A stretch of DNA of 64,000 nt, from NCBI GenBank assembly GCA_025617375.2, contig JAMYGW020000001.1:1178001-1242000 (forward strand), given 5' to 3'. The notes below the pieces were generated by a model. It was not told the origin of the DNA and made no database searches. It saw only the letters and a program-made list of their open reading frames with translations. Position numbers and translations under genes: made by a program. Each line of letters starts with the position of its first letter. Position 1 is the stretch's first letter. Shown in pieces: positions 1-12,557 of the stretch. This DNA is from Acarospora socialis. Taxonomy: Eukaryota; Ascomycota; Lecanoromycetes; Acarosporales; Acarosporaceae.

Positions 1-3000
1 TATCTGGTGTATGAGCCGAAATAATCTCCCTTTTGATCTCCACAGGGTGAGTCAAACGCCCATGCCGGAATGATGAGGGGCCAGAGGTCTCAATCTCATG
101 GTAGGAACGAGGTAAGTATCTCTCTTCGGAGCCTAGATACCTGACTAATATAGGGCGTGAGATTCGCGAGTCGTCGTCCTGTTGCGAACGTCTGCCATCA
201 TCCCGGTATCGTAGTGCTTCTAAAGGTTGGCGGTATCGGTCGTGATCCTCTTTCGCCAGTACTTGCACAGCCTCCTTGCGCCGAGGCTGAGGCCTCGCAT
301 TATGCTCAGGAATATGTTCAAGATAAGCCGGTCGATGTGGATCATACTCGTCTTCCTCTGGTGGCTCCGACACTTTGGGATTTCTGGATGCCGGTCGATC
401 GATGGAGCTCGGATAGGGCGCCTTGGATTGCGCTCGTACAGGATTTGCGACGCCACCAGAAGGCTGCTGTAGTGAGCTAGTGACTCTGCTCAACGGTCTA
501 TACGGCGAGTCGCCGTTCGACTTCAAGAGCGGATTTCGAATAAAACTATTAGCCTCTTCCACGGCATTAGACTCTTCCTTGATCTTAGGTGTTGGCCCCG
601 TGTTACCACCCGGCCCAAGCTCTGGTAAGGGCGGAGGAAACATTTGGGGAAACGCTGAGGCAATGAGATGTAGCTTGGTATCGTCCATGCCGGGTGCATG
701 GACTAAACCAGCAATCAACGATCGCCCAGGGAGTTCCACCATGTCAACTTTCCAATCCAGCCTTGGAGCCACGTTGCCAGTGTTTAGATCCAAAGTGGAC
801 TTGGCTCGCTCAACGTGCACAGACTTGAAATGACTGAGTAGAGACGGCAGAGCATACAACTTCCTATCTCCCACTGGAGGATGAGAATGAGAGTGGAAAG
901 CTGCACCCGGGCCATTGCCGCTGGTAACACAGGTCTTGCATGCCAGGCCGTTCAGGTTCCTAATGGGCTTCATCAATCCGCTTTTGGCAAGTCCATCTCC
1001 AAACATGGCTAAGCTCGGTTCGTTAGTAAACTTGGCTTGGAACCTCAGCACAACATGGAAAACGATCACGTATACCCGCACACTGCTTGGCAAGTCCTTA
1101 ATACTGGAGGTACCGTTCCAGATCTCGCGCGCAATCCTTGCCATTTCATTCATCTGGACCTGATATAAATCGGTTGGCTGGCCTGCGGGTGTATTATGCG
1201 AGGCCTCGGATGGCCAGGCATTTATCGCCTGTTGCTGATTGTGATGAGCGGGATACGCCGAAGCAGATGGTACAGGTGGCCCATATGGAGCCTGGGTCGG
1301 TCCATAACCCTGAGACACCATAGAATCCGCTACCTGATTCATAGGTAGATAGGCTGGGCCAGGAAACGGTGAGTTGTATATTTGTGGCATCTGCCCTTGA
1401 TACTGTCCGGAGTACCCATCATACCCGTTATTAGGACCGGAGTAACCAATCCGTACATCAGGAAAGCCGGCCCGGTTTGGAAGTCCCGGCTGGAAATTCG
1501 GAGATGTTGGTTGGAAGCCCGGTCCATAACCTTGAGGTCCCTGAGGCGGCGGCGGGGCAAAGGGGCCAATCCTATTTGATGGAAATTGTCCCGGGTACGT
1601 TGTATGAGCAAACGGCCCCGGACTGAACTGTGGATAAGCGTGAGGTTGCTGCGTAATTTGTGGCCCATGCTCTATATGCTGGCCATATCCACCATATCCA
1701 TTCGGTGGCTGAAGAGCTGGTGGGGGAACTGAACCGTGCCCTTGAACCAATCCCGGAGCAGGTGTGGGCACCGCATAAAATGCTGTCTTGGCAGCACTGG
1801 GGTTGGGATGAAACGGAGGATGTTCAGGCCACTCTGCGCGCCAGTGGACCACGACGCTGCCCATACTCAAGGTGCTCGTATGCTTTGCAGCATAATGTTG
1901 GATGACGCCCTCAAAACCATAGAATTTGAAATTACTGTCACAACCATTACATAGGAAGAGTTCTTTCTGGAAATGTTCCGTGAGTGGCTTGATCTTGGTG
2001 TCGAAGACCCATTTCATATTCTCGAGGATAAGTTTCCGAGTAGGTGGTTTATCCGGCTGATCGTATGGCACCGGGTGGCCAGCGGAGCGAGCAGTGGCGT
2101 TTTCTTGAGCTATATCAGCATAGAACCTCTCTCGAACATACAGCAAAACGTCGGCCGCAAATCGCGGACTAGCATCCTTAGAGACGGCTCGACCTTCTGA
2201 CCATTTTTCGCGGATGATCTCATCTGCGTATAGGGCAAGGCGGTCACGGATGGGGGCCTGGATATCATCCCATTCTCGCTCTAGTGCTTCCTTAGTCTCT
2301 TTCGAATGGACATCATGCTGTCGGCGCTCCTCGGACTTTAACAGGAGATCTTGGTTTCGCATAATTCGGTCGTGCTCCCGACGTTCCGCAATAATCCTCT
2401 GCGCCAGCAAACGGGGTTTAAGGACCCCCCAAGCACTATCCGTCAGCGGTGTCGAAATTTGAATAGCAGCTTGAAAGGATTCCATATGGTTCAGCACATT
2501 CGGTAGTAAGGGTGGATCGAATTCCATACACCGACGCTCAATCTCGGCGCGTCGGTTGGCCTTGGCTTCATTTACATCTTGAATGTTCCTTTTTACCTGA
2601 GGCTGCTGAAGAATGCTCTGTTGATGGTATCCGAAGCCATTGTGTAAAGGAGAAACGGAGAACCTCGGAGGCGGCGCGACAGCTACAGGGGCATATTAGT
2701 GAGCTAAGAAAAGAATATCTGCGAGCAGAGTAGGGCCTCTCATCACTTACAATAGCCACGATTTGGCATGGGAGTGACTGTTGTGTAAACTGTGGGCGCC
2801 GGACTGAAAGTATTGCCTGGCCCCTCTGTGTTGTTGTTGGCACAACCCGGAGTAGAGCGTTCCGAGCCAACGTCGTTCTCCACAGCGTTTGCGACTGGAG
2901 GAGATATCGATGTGGTACTAGTGGAATGTAGGGCTTGAGAGGCGGACCCCTTCGTAGCAGGCCTAAAATTGACTTTCCGCAACCCACCCTTGGACTCCCA

Positions 3001-4369
3001 CTGTTCCCAGCGTGCGGTGTCACTCATCCTGTCCTTCCCTTCTTGCTCCAACCCTTTAACCCATTCTTCTGCTGTGGCAGGTCCCATGGTTTTTACTTTT
3101 TCAAATCGTTGCTTCAGTAGCTCAATCTGCGACTTGAAGTAGTGCTTCTTCATTTCCACACCAGAAGCGACCGACGAATTCCGTAAGGCAATGGACGACA
3201 CAACATGAAGCGATGGTGTTAAGAATATGAATGATAAAGCGGGAAGAAGGAATGAAGGAATCGTAGAGGAAAACAGTAGGTCCATTTCCTGCAGCTGATG
3301 TTAGCTCGACTGCAGGTCAACCTCTGTGTCGGTCCTGAACAAGGCCAACCTTCTCCGATTTGTCTTGCAAGCAAGTCCCGCAACATCTCACACCGAAAGC
3401 CCAAATAACCCGTACACCATCTTTCCCCGGCCCAGCTTCCCACGGATCGGTCGGATCCAGACGGGCTTTAGTATTGTCCAATTTGCCACAGAACTGGCAA
3501 TCTCGACCACGGATGAGTCGCCACATATCTAGTTCCTTGAGGTCGCGGGAAGGCCTTGGTAACCCGGGACAAAATAGCTTGCGCGACGCCGACCAAATGT
3601 TATCAGCGTCTGCAAGCTGGACAACGCCCTGGCACAGGGATTTCGTGGCCAAATGTGCCTTTGAACTCTCCGTGAGGCATGCATTGAAGGAACGATTGAC
3701 GCGGAGAAGGCGTCCAAGTGACACGGGGGGAACGAAAGTGAAAACATGCTGCCAAATCTCAACAGGAAATTGAGACTTTTGAGACGATGGTATTGTGCCG
3801 AGTTCCAGCATAGGAACTGACGATCCTTCTTCAACTGTGGTATCCTGTTGCGGGCTCACCTTTGCTCTTTTGCGGTCAGATCCGCCAGCCAAAGACGAAT
3901 CTGCTTCAGAGTGCCGGGAATTTGTGCTACCTGGTCGCCCCTGAATTGAATCGTCCGCGCGGCCATAGTACTGCTCAGTTGCAAATGCTCCGACCTGTGC
4001 ATGATTAGGACCTGCTCCTGTATCAAATCCCCGTTTGCGCTTCCTCTCAGGCTCTCCAGAGGACGCCTCATTCATTTCGTTATCTGCGAAGGGACGATGT
4101 CCGGACCAAGATACCGAACCAACCCCACGCAGACTGGATGGGGTGACCGACCCAGGAGGCTCAGCAGTTAGTCCATTGCTGGAAGCGAGGTCCATAGCTC
4201 CACTTGGGATATCCTCGTCATCCTCGGTCGGCATCTCCAGCTCTTCCACACTATCCGTGTCACTCTCTCGTGAAATAGCGATGCGCGTGTCTCCGTCTTT
4301 CTCTGAGCTGGAATAGAAGTTAGAGGAGGCAGTATCACTGACGGAAGAGCTGTCTCTGTCTGCGGGCAT
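1..4369 (-). CDS. F-box protein with zinc-finger-like motifs (3' end beyond window)
   Basis: Exons 4369..3350, 3288..2751 and 2682..<1; the frame stays open to the left edge, so the C-terminus is missing (more than 1,410 residues here). A Ser/Asp-rich N-terminus is followed by an F-box-like segment at about residues 200-245 (FPVEIWQHVFTFVPPVSLGR) and a Cys-pair motif (CQFCGK...CCGTC, about 295-335). Exon 2 carries KGLEQEGKDRM and ARWEQWES. Exon 3 has a C2H2-like finger near residue 765 (CNGCDSNF...HYAAKH), a long Pro/Gly/Tyr-rich stretch and a second Cys/His cluster near residue 1095 (CKTC...HSHSH). Both introns have good signals (GCTAAC branch in the first, GTAAGT donor in the second). F-box proteins usually recruit substrates to SCF ubiquitin ligases, and that is inferred here. 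I recognise it as a conserved, unnamed Pezizomycotina family; the fingers could mean nucleic-acid binding instead. Confidence 0.85.
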
Positions 4370-5131
4370 CTCTGCGCAGTGGTGACATTAATCACAGAGC
4401 GAAGAGGCACGAGACACAAGACAAAAGAGAGGACTGTGCTCCACAAGTACAATGGATGGAGAACGGCTAAAGACCTGGCAGAAGACAGAGACTGGGCCTC
4501 AGAAACTACTACACAGAATGTTTTAGAAACTGATAGCCGGAGACTCGGAGGTCGTTATGCGAAACAACTCCAAACAGGATCACGAACGCGGCCTTAGATA
4601 CTAGATTAAATTTGCTCATCTAGATTCCCGCGATGAAGGAATGCTGGTAGATGCAAGATCTGAATCCAATAACAGGAAGATAGGAAGCCAAATGGTAAAG
4701 TAAGGTGTAGTATTGTGTCGAAGCTGGCTGCGGAAGAGGTGTTCCTACATACTTGTATGATCGCGCAGAGACGAAGAAAATACGAGGCGGACTTGCGCTA
4801 GTCAATTGAACCAATCACGAGCCTCTGATACAAGCGAGCCATCTGAGCTTGTGATTGGCGGATCCATCTAAACGGCTTGACCTTGTACGAGTAGCAGTTG
4901 TAGTAAGCATTACCTTATTGAGCGACCAAACACCACGACCATTGCAAACGTCTTTCTCAATTATTGGTGGTCTGGGACAGACCATCGACACCCATACTAA
5001 GTCTTCACCCAGCAAAGTTACTCACAATCCAGGCAGTCTTGGGCTTTCGCCATTGTGGTGTAAGGTTACCCTGGGGCCGTACGCGTGGACCCACCTCCCC
5101 CGTTTGTATATAGCTCCTGGAAGACGATATC
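4370..5131. other. intergenic, divergent promoter region
   Basis: Separates the F-box gene from ABP1, which point away from each other. It must hold both promoters. I see no ORF with coding character and no repeat. Confidence 0.6.
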
Positions 5132-7808
5132 ATGGCTACTTTGAACCTCTCGACGAACGGGCCGTCCATATCGAAAAGTTATCAGTCCATTGTCAGCTCG
5201 CCAACACCATCCGGAGCAGCTGCAAACTCGCCAACCTACGGCCAGTGGGCGGTGTTCTCGGTATCGACACCGCTGGTGAACGCATTTCAGCAAGATGCGG
5301 GAGGGAAGGAAAGTGTGCTGAAAGTGCAGAGTACGGGAGGTAAAGGATCTATCAACTAGGACTCTCTATAGCAAGCTCGGGCTGACACCTGTTTGGCTAG
5401 AGGGCGAGTTGGTCGATTTGATCGACGAATTCTCAGATGGCAGAGTGCAGTTCGCCTTTGCCAAAGTCAAGGACCCAAATACCGGTTTACAGAAATACGT
5501 CCTGATTGGGTGGTGTGGAGAAGGCGTACCGGAGCGGACCAAAGGGTACTTCACAAGTCATCTAGCAGCGGTGTCGAAGGTTCTTCAGGTTGGTATCAAC
5601 CTCGGGCTCGCATAATCCATTGCTCACGAGTACTGCAGGGATATCATGTTCAGATCACAGCCCGATCAGATCGGGATCTCACTCCGGACGGCATCGTGCA
5701 AAAGGTATCGGACGCGTCTGGTTCTCGGTATGCAGGTGGCCCAACAGCGTCGTCCGGTCCACCACCACCTGCGTCGTCTAAACCGGCCTTCACGCCAACA
5801 CGCAGTAGCGGAGGGGGTGGCGGATACAATCCATTGGGAGCATCAAGACAAAGAGCAGGGCAATCGAGAGACGACAATGTCGATAAGGATGGCTGGGGCC
5901 AGGACGCGCCGCCAGTCACACGGACGCAGCTCGAAAAAGTGCCATCATCGTATCAACCAACCAAAGTCAATTTCAAAGAGTTGACTTCGCAGAAACCTGA
6001 ACCGTCACAGTTCAACGGAACCCGGGAAAGTGACCGAAACGAACAGAGCGACGTTGTTAAAGGGGGTTATCAACCGGTTGGCAAGGTGGACATTGCGGCC
6101 CTTCGACGGCAAGCGCAAGAATCAGGCTCAAAATCAGCGGATCGACCGGAAATTGTGAAAGGGTCTTACGAACCGGTTGGCAAGGTCGATATCGCTGCTA
6201 TTCGCGCTAGAGCACAGCGCCCATCGGAAGGGGCGCCGCCTTCCACAACCCCAATGTCAGCTACGGTAAGCAATGATCGTGACGGCGAACCAAAGTCCTT
6301 GAGCGACCGTTCTGCCGCCTTCAGTACATCTGAACGTATGACATCCCTTCCCAAACCCAAGGTAGCAAATCGGTTTGGCTCTAGCACGGCCACGTTCACC
6401 GGCACGAAAGCTCCCACACCTGGAGGGTTTGGAAGTGACTCTAAGCCCGCTCCAGCACCTGTCGGTACAGCAAGCCGAACTTTTGCCGACCAAGGTGGGA
6501 AAACGCCAGCTCAGCAGTGGGCCGAGAAGAAAGCACGGGAGCGAGGCCTTAGCGGCGCAGGGGACAAACCATCCCCTACAGGCTTTGGTGGCCCGACCTC
6601 GCCAATAGCAAGCCAAACCAGTGGCGGAGGCGAGTGGAAGAGTGGCTACACTGGCAAGTCATGGGCACCTGTGGCCACAACTCACACCGGCAGATCAGCG
6701 AGCAGCAGCATCGGCCAACAGCGCACTGGACATGATGAAGAACCGCAACAGCAGGAAGCTCCAACATCGCCCGCTGCAGGTATCAGCGCCATCCGCGACC
6801 GCTTCAAAGATGCTCCGCCCATGGGCGCCTCTGCCACACAAGCAAGCCGATCCGCGCCAAGCCCCCCGCCACTTGACACCTCCAACAAGCCTAATTCAGG
6901 TCGCGGCATCCCTATTCCCGGCCTCCCTACCCGTGCGGCACAACCAACACACGACGAAGACGAGGAGGAAGAGCACGAAGCCACACGACTACCAACCCCA
7001 CCACCGCAGCCTCCACGCAGCCCTACACCACCCATCCCACCAGCCATGCGCTCCAGCTCGCCCATCCGCGTCGCCATGCCCGTCAGCCGCAACCCCGTCC
7101 CCGAAGTCGAATCGGCGCGCGAAGAGCAATTCTCACCGCCACCACCAATGCCCATGAAATCGCTCGCCGACGCCGTCCCACACGAAGACGAGCTGACGGA
7201 CGAGCCGCAAGGGGGCCACGACCCGGCGCGCGCCGCAGCCGAAGCCACCGCCGCGGCCTCCTTCGGCCAACATGCCGCTGAGACGGCGAATCCCGGCGCG
7301 AGCGTGAGCGGGAAACGCGCGCTGGTCCAGTACGACTACGAGAAGGCGGAGGATAACGAGATTGAGTTGCGGGAGGGCGAGTACGTGACGAACATCGAGA
7401 TGGTGGATGAGGATTGGTGGGCCGGGCAGAATGCGCAGGGCGAGATGGGTCTGTTTCCGAGTAATTATGTGGAGCTGGTTGAGGAGGGTGAACATCAACA
7501 TCAGCAGCGAGGGCACGAACATGCCGCGCCAGCTGCAGCGGCGGGACCCACGCATGAAGAGGCTGGCGGGAGTCATGGGCCGACGGCGACGGCGCTCTAT
7601 GATTACGAGGCTGCGGAGGACAATGAGCTTAGCTTCCCGGAAGGAGCGAAGATTACAGGCGTTGTGAGTGGCTCCCTCTTCTCATGTTCGTTAGAGGCCA
7701 GTGCTAATATGTGTCGTGCAGAGCTTCCCTGACGAGGACTGGTGGATGGGAGAATATGAGGGCAATTCCGGCTTGTTTCCGGCGAATTACGTACAGTTAG
7801 ACGAGTAA
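5132..7808 (+). CDS. ABP1: Actin-binding protein Abp1 (ADF-H domain, two SH3 domains)
   Basis: Exons 5132..5339, 5401..5588, 5639..7663 and 7722..7808 give 835 residues. The N-terminal ADF-homology domain (about 1-140) includes LIDEFSDGRVQFAF and VLIGWCGEGVPER. Next come three short repeats (YQPTKVNFKEL, YQPVGKVDIAALRRQAQ, YEPVGKVDIAAIRARAQ), a Pro-rich acidic region, and two C-terminal SH3 domains near residues 692 and 783 (ALVQYDYEKAEDNE, ALYDYEAAEDNE), each ending in the usual FPxNYV. Abp1 binds F-actin at endocytic patches, and its SH3 domains recruit endocytic partners and kinases. Two SH3 domains rather than yeast's single one is, from memory, normal for filamentous ascomycetes. The last intron splits SH3-2, as expected for a phase-0 GTGAGT intron. 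Confidence 0.95.
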
Positions 7809-8195
7809 AGGGCGATGGGAGCATTCGATGACATCTTCGCTGCTCATTGATATTGCGAATCGTTGAGTGCTAGTGGCAATGATTTCTAGAGAATGATGGC
7901 GGAGCTTCTAGGTAGCTATCTAAGAAAAGCAAAATCTAAGCTAATTGTGCAACTCTTTCAGCTCTTTGACCACGCACTAGCCCCTCAAATGTCTAGGTTC
8001 AGAACCAGCGTCGATCATGACATGCACAAAATATAGAAACTGTAACTCGATGTAAAGTAAGATGAGCTCTAACAGGTCTATAAGCATGCAGCAACTGCAA
8101 GACCTTGCAAAGCACAGAAGCAACCCAGCTAAGAATGGCGTAGCTAGCCGCTGGGGGAGACGGATTTGCTTGACCGTAGAAAGAAACGTTGCCCA
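7809..8195. other. intergenic between convergent genes
   Basis: Presumed 3' flanks of ABP1 and the secreted-protein gene. No gene, RNA or repeat is visible. Confidence 0.5.
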
Positions 8196-9141
8196 TCAAG
8201 AGCTCGGGTAGTTAAGTTTTCCCCAGTAGTACGACTGGATGCCAGTGGTGCTGTTGCCCGCAGTGGCCGAAACCGACGTGACAGGCGTGTCGCACGGAGA
8301 CAGACAAGGGGAGCAAGAGTGGAAGGGAACGTCGTCGGAAAACTCGGCACACTGGAAGTGCGGAGTCTCGGGGCCGAATGACTTGGCGAAGCACAGTAAA
8401 GGGCATTGGGCAACCTCTTCCTTTGTCTGGGGACAGCTGTCTCGTACGATTATGCCTGAGCTACCTGAGGTGACTGGGTTACCGTTGCCGTCGACGGTCT
8501 TTGCCGGTGATGAGGAGATGGGGCCAGTTGGAGTGTAGCAGGTTAAGGTCGGTAGGGTTATTGGGGTGGATGAGGTGGGCGTGATGAAGTCGTTTGCTGT
8601 AGGGTTGTTGGTCGACGGGATGGGTAAGGTTATCGGAGAAAGTGAGCTTATTGTAGTGAAGTTGTTTGCGGTAGGGTTGGCAGCGGTCGGTACAGCCTAT
8701 GTAATGATCATTGGCGATTTCCGCACCCAACCATGAAGGGACCAAGTATTCCTACCGATCCAGTATACTCAGCCTCGCATACATAGCTCAACACAGTGCT
8801 AGCCGAGGAGGTGATAACGACATCAAAGATTTGGCATTCAGCCTATTCAAAGTCAACCAGTGGCCTTCTCCGATAAATCAATGAATGGGTATCGTATAAC
8901 GGGCTCATTGACAACGGGTGCTGTTGTCAAAGCACAGCCTAAGCACTTGACCGAAGCTTTTAAGGGTGACGATGGACTCATACACGGTAGCAGTTGGGGG
9001 TGTCTGCGTGGCTGGAATGGAAACGATCGTGGTGGTGCAGGTTGGCCGTAGGAGATATGAGTGCTCGATGGGCTTGGCGTGACCCAAGTTGATAAGAACG
9101 CCTTCGAGGCAAAGCAAGTAGTAAAGTGACAATTTTGCCAT
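8196..9141 (-). CDS. Small secreted Thr/Pro-rich, Cys-rich protein (hypothetical)
   Basis: The last exon, 8696..8196, is the firm part: 166 residues open to a stop. It begins with two related segments of about 25 residues (NPTANNF...SPITLPIPST, NPTANDF...TPITLPTLTC) and ends in a Cys-rich domain (DSCPQTKEEVAQCPLLCF, SCSPCLSPCD). A 59-bp GTAGGA...ATAG intron joins it to an exon ending at 8756 that carries ECQIFDVV and LSYVCEAEYTG. The proposed first exon starts at 9141 with MAKLSLYYLLCLEGVLINLG, a weak signal peptide. The junction between the first and second exons (about 8900-8850) is unsure. The product looks like a secreted effector-like or wall protein; no family is recognised. Confidence 0.5.
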
Positions 9142-10196
9142 GCCGTATCTTGGGGGGAATGGACGCAGAGACCTAGTAGAGAGATGAAAAAAACTCGAGA
9201 GCACTCAAGTAAAGTTGCAAAAGCGAATTAATTCTGTAATGACAGTTTCTGACGAACGGGAGCTGGACTACGTATGAAAAAAGAAGAGAAAGAATGGAAA
9301 ATAGAAGCCTATTCAAGTAATGGCAGCCTTCAAGGAAGGAGGTGGTCTGCGTAGCCCTAACAGCCGGCACTTTCCTTTGCCAAATCTGTATCACGTTGCA
9401 CAGAGTGCTGAATACGAAGTCAGTCTAACAGGCTTGTACCTACCTAGTCAATTCTTGGGCTCAAATGTCATACACAGCAGGAGCAGGCTTGACAATGAAT
9501 TCAGAGATCTTTCCTGCATGATGAAAACAGAAACGTTCGTGGGTAAATCAGAGTCTTGGCATTACGGTCTTGCCGAAGTCTGATATGCACTCATTTCGGA
9601 ACTCTTCAACGGGGAAAAAGAGAAGAAGACGCCTTGTTCGCAGCCTCGAGTCTACATCACGCGAGTTTTCAAGAGCTGTGTGAAAAAGACTGCTGTAGCT
9701 GCTTGAGATCAGATATATAAGATTCCTACCCAACAGGGGATCAGCCTTGATTCCTTAGGTCGGAGAGCACATATGGCTATCAAGCATATATATACGAGGT
9801 GCGTAGACATATGAAGCCGCAATAGGGAGGCGTGCCTGGGGGTGGACGAAGTCGAGGTATGGACCCTGCCGGAGGTATCGAATTACGTAAGCGACTTTAC
9901 TTCGTCAAGGGATAACCTCTCTAGGGTAGAGTACAGGGCAGGCCAGAGAAAGAAACTTGAACTGTTTCAGTGAAGGAAGGAAAGGCGACCCAGATGGGAC
10001 TGTGAGACAGCGCTGGAAGTATGATGGACCTACATTGATATATAGAAGTCAATACCGAAGGAGCCTTTAGGGAAAGCTTTTCAATTCTGTCCCGACAACC
10101 AGACCATCAACCTTTGCAACATTTCAAGCTTGCCTGAATCTTGTTACTCTTATAGGGCCAAAGCAAGCTGACTGTATAATATAGGGTACCTTAACC
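9142..10196. other. intergenic
   Basis: Upstream of both the secreted-protein gene and the transporter gene. It has AT-rich patches and TATATA runs near 9710 and 9785. No coding pattern, tRNA or repeat is seen. Confidence 0.5.
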
Positions 10197-11688
10197 ATGG
10201 ACGCTCGACAAGAGAGACATATTCAGCGCCGCAATGTCCCCCCGAGTAACTCATCTTCACCCTCCGCTAATGGGTCGACACGGATGGCCAAGGAGGTTGA
10301 CTCAGCTTCTTCACTTCCGTCGAGAGCACATGCTTCAAATTATTACTCTCCGCAGTTGGTCGTGTCGAAGGCAACCGGCGCTGCACGCACAATGCTGCAC
10401 ACGACTCCGGCATGGCTCGATTTTGGCATTATGGTTGGCTTAATATTTGGTGGATGCTGTTCAAATGTGAGGAAGACACGGAGAGGGGAAGATAAACTTC
10501 AAAAGTGTTTTACACTCCTGACATGGGTGTTTGACAGGTCTTTGCACTCGAAGCTATCGTGAAGTGAGTCCTTGAAGCACCGCGCTGCTTCACACTTCAG
10601 CTGATAGCTGCATCTTAGGCAGGAACCAGATAGTGGTAGGATGCTTCATGCTTGTAACCACTACAGATTATGCTGACCCCAACATAGGCCTGCTTATCAC
10701 CTTCACGCAATTTCTACTTACTTTAATATTTGCGTGGCCCCACCAGTTTTCCCGCCAAAACCCTCCTTTTTTCCTCAAACGAAATGCGATTCCGATTCGG
10801 CGCTGGCTACTGAACATTGTCCTCTTCTTCAGCATCAACATTCTCAACAACCTAGCGTTCGGCTATAAAATATCAGTCCCCGTACATATAATATTACGAA
10901 GCGGCGGCAGCGTAACCACAATCCTAGTAGGCTGGCTATGGGGCAAACGCTTCACACGACTGCAAATTGTTTCCGTCGCGTTCCTCACCATTGGCGTCGT
11001 TATAGCCGCAATGGCTGACGCGCAAGCCCAAGTAAGCTTACTAGACCAGATCCAGCCCGTTCCCTTTCTCCCCACTCACACTCTAATGTCCAAATCCAAT
11101 CAGGGCAAAACTTCGACCACCCCGTCCACAGACACAAGCAGCTTCATAACCGGGCTTTTCATCCTACTCTTCGCCCAGACTCTCTCCGCTATAATGGGCC
11201 TCTACGTTCAGTCGACTTATGCGACCTATGGCTCTCACTGGCAAGAAAACCTTTTCTACTCACACTTCCTTTCCATGCCTCTATTCATCCCTTTCTTCCC
11301 ATCCATGCGAAACCAGTTTGCCAGGCTCGCCGCCTCTCCGGCGCAAAGTGTGCTCCCTCAGATCGTTCAGAAACAGCTTTCATTACCCAGTCAGGTCCCG
11401 CGTCAGGTCTTGATGCTGGCCCTTAACTCGCTAACGCAACTGGCCTGCATTCGCGGCGTCAACTTGCTGGCAGCGAGGTCCTCGGCTCTGACGGTGACGA
11501 TTGTGCTGAACATTAGGAAACTGGTCAGTTTATTCTTGAGCATCTGGTTGTTCGGAAACAAGTTGGCGCCTGGCGTGCTGGTAGGAGCGGCAGTCGTGTT
11601 TGGAAGTGGGTTGTTGTATGCTTATGAGGGACAAACGAGGGGAAAGGAGGCGGAGGCGAGAGGGGGGGAGAAGGAGAAAGCAGGATAG
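10197..11688 (+). CDS. YEA4: Nucleotide-sugar transporter, YEA4 / SLC35B4 type
   Basis: Exons 10197..10466, 10538..10563 (a 26-nt microexon) and 10623..11688 give 453 residues. After a hydrophilic N-terminus the protein is a chain of hydrophobic helices of the UAA/drug-metabolite transporter fold. Family marks are GGCCSNVFALEAIVK across the microexon, GLLITFTQFLLT, INILNNLAFGYKISVPVHII, and RSGGSVTTILVGWLWGKRFT. Yeast Yea4 carries UDP-GlcNAc into the ER for chitin synthesis, and the same substrate is inferred here. The short segment just after the second intron (NQIVVGCFMLVTTTD) is unusual for the family, so that acceptor is the least certain junction. Confidence 0.85.
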
Positions 11689-12557
11689 TTTGCAGGAGGT
11701 TGGGATCTGGTAGATGGACGCATTGGGTAGAAGGGCGTTATAGAGTGCACAAACACAAGCATCTCTCAAGGACTGTTGTTATATAAGACTACATAAGCCA
11801 GTACACCTACAGGCAGCCGGGCTTCATAGCGAGCTACCCGGTCTTCGGAGGTGTCCTTGTACTCAGATTCGTGATTAGCCAAAGAAAAAGATATTTGTCT
11901 GTCCCAGATTTTCATAATTCATTCTGCCACTATTACTCAGATATTCAAAGCTGCTACTCGTAGCCAGTTGAATGACTTAGACTCACTTCACCAAAGCTAA
12001 TGCTTACATGTAAGCTTCCGAAGAATTATGTTAACATTGATATACAGCTGTAACACGGCATGTTGATGAATGATTGCCACGCTGGTGCGGCTCTAGTTAG
12101 CGAAGCTGGTTAAGTTCAGGCACTGACGCACTCTGTCCGAGACAAGACGGAATAAGCTACCTCTATCTTACCACATCCTAGCTCAGGCCCACAACCTCGC
12201 CAGAACCCCACCAAAACACCCATTGCTGGCATCGCGACTATCCGAGCCGTACAACGAGCCTTGTCTACGTCATTCTTTCCTTCAAGAAGGCTAACTCAAG
12301 CTCAAGGACCGAATTCGCTCACGCAAGGCGAAGTAGGAGGCTGGCCACGAACACCGACGCGATTCCAAGACCGAATACTTGAACCAATACAGGAGCCGTC
12401 ACTCGCGGTGCTCTCAGTCACTCTACGTCCCGCCGTCGATACGTACGGTTGCTAGTTATACATACACAGAGCAAACAAATCGCCGCGAAGGAGTCTGTCA
12501 AGCGCGTGGCTGGACCGATTGAAAGTCGCCTTCGCCCCTCGTGAGGGGTCAGGAAAG
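11689..12557. other. intergenic
   Basis: 3' flank of the transporter and promoter/leader of the B55 gene. No gene or repeat is recognised. Confidence 0.5.

Noticed and set aside
112-153. Plus-strand intron-like sequence (GTAAGT...CTGACTAATATAG) and the plus ORF after it
   Set aside because: At 42 bp it is short for this genome, and the minus-strand frame of the F-box gene reads through the same bases with sensible protein sequence.
6682-7248. 188-residue minus-strand Gly/Ser-rich ORF
   Set aside because: Antisense of the Pro-rich linker of ABP1.
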